Shown in pieces: positions 13,262 to 13,565 of a stretch of 13,565 bases of DNA. The notes beneath the pieces are model-generated. The model saw only the letters and a list, made by a program, of their open reading frames with translations, did not search any database and had not been told where the DNA came from. The stretch is from an uncultured Elioraea sp. GTDB lineage: Bacteria > Pseudomonadota > Alphaproteobacteria > Acetobacterales > Acetobacteraceae. Location of the stretch: positions 1-13,565 of the forward strand of contig CALKJX010000230.1 in assembly GCA_937995555.1 (NCBI GenBank). The letters are read 5' to 3'. Made by a program: the position numbers and the translations under genes. The stretch's first letter is position 1. Every line of letters begins with the position of its first letter.

Positions 13262-13565
13262 TCACGCGGCCGGCGCCTCCGCCCCCTCCGCCGTCTGCGG
13301 CACCGCCTTGAGCAGCCCGGCGATCGCCGCGGCGAGGTCGGCGCGCGCGATCGGCTTGGGCAGGAAGGCGATCGCCTGCGCGCCCGCCAGCGCCTCCGGC
13401 AACTGGCTGCCGGCGAAGCCGCTGATCAGCAGCGTCGGCAGGAGCCGCCCACCGCGCCGCGCCCAGGCCGCGAGCTCATAGCCGTTCATGTCGCCCGGCA
13501 TCACCACGTCGGTGACCAGCAGGCCCGGCCGCTCGGCCGCCAGCCTGGCACGGGCCTGCGCCGCG
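13262..13565 (-). CDS. Response-regulator receiver domain, C-terminal part (cut by window end)
   Basis: The frame enters from the right edge and ends at TGA 13262-13264; about 100 residues are visible. They form the second half of a CheY-like receiver: the phosphoacceptor Asp is in LLVTDVVMPGDMNGYEL, the conserved Ser/Thr position is in TLLISGFAG, and the conserved Lys is in AFLPKPIARADL. A short Ala/Glu/Pro tail follows (VPQTAEGAEAPAA). There is no output domain after the receiver, so this is either a hybrid sensor histidine kinase with a C-terminal receiver or a stand-alone receiver; the missing N-terminus would decide. GTG and ATG codons near 13500 should not be taken as starts, because the conserved Asp lies upstream of them in the same frame. 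Confidence 0.88.
   Translation of the reverse strand, partial: AAQARARLAAERPGLLVTDVVMPGDMNGYELAAWARRGGRLLPTLLISGFAGSQLPEALAGAQAIAFLPKPIARADLAAAIAGLLKAVPQTAEGAEAPAA

Noticed and set aside
11677..13311. A 544-codon plus-strand frame
   Set aside because: It is entirely antisense to guaB, with a composition typical of shadow frames.
1..13565. CRISPR arrays, tRNA or rRNA genes, insertion sequences, prophage or toxin-antitoxin pairs
   Set aside because: No regularly spaced repeats, tRNA-like folds, transposase or integrase motifs or terminal inverted repeats were seen on either strand; known gene families account for nearly all of the window.

Overview
The window is very GC-rich chromosomal DNA whose third codon positions are almost all G or C. 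The gene set (an NDUFAF5-like methyltransferase, map beside radC, guaB/rsmB/guaA on one strand, an NnrU-family membrane protein and a YffB/ArsC-like reductase) points to an alphaproteobacterium. By general resemblance I would place it near Rhodospirillales/Acetobacteraceae, but no ribosomal RNA or other marker settles the genus. I see no tRNA, rRNA, CRISPR array, transposase, integrase or phage gene. The window looks like core chromosome with a few accessory touches.

Layout. 1-849 (minus): a thiol dioxygenase of the cupin type followed by the start of a rhodanese-domain protein cut by the window edge, together a likely organosulfur unit. 931-1125 (minus): a possible 64-residue protein with a C-terminal membrane helix. 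1234-4715 (plus): a methyltransferase, methionine aminopeptidase (map) and two tandem radC paralogues, closed by a strong hairpin at 4728-4753. 4807-9279 (minus, read right to left): rsmB, a GNAT acetyltransferase, guaA, a YffB/ArsC-like reductase and an NnrU-family membrane protein, packed tightly for the first four. 9382-10956 (plus): a lone FAD-dependent oxidoreductase of the phytoene desaturase/CRTISO type. 10940-13122 (minus): guaB and, overlapping its stop codon by 4 bases, a type II haloacid dehalogenase. 13262-13565 (minus): the C-terminal receiver domain of a response regulator or hybrid kinase, cut by the edge.

How the genes work together. guaB and guaA encode the two successive steps from IMP to GMP and flank rsmB, which suggests an ancestral guaB-rsmB-guaA cluster on the minus strand. 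Here it is interrupted by the haloacid dehalogenase and by the oppositely oriented oxidoreductase. map removes N-terminal methionine and commonly sits next to radC. The second radC is a diverged tandem copy (about 70% identical by eye over the shared region) with a long, disordered-looking N-terminal extension.

Nothing here is clearly a new biological system. The points most worth a second look are the radC tandem pair, the coupling of a complete haloacid dehalogenase to guaB, and the thiol dioxygenase/rhodanese unit in which the visible rhodanese active-site loop has Asp where Cys is expected.
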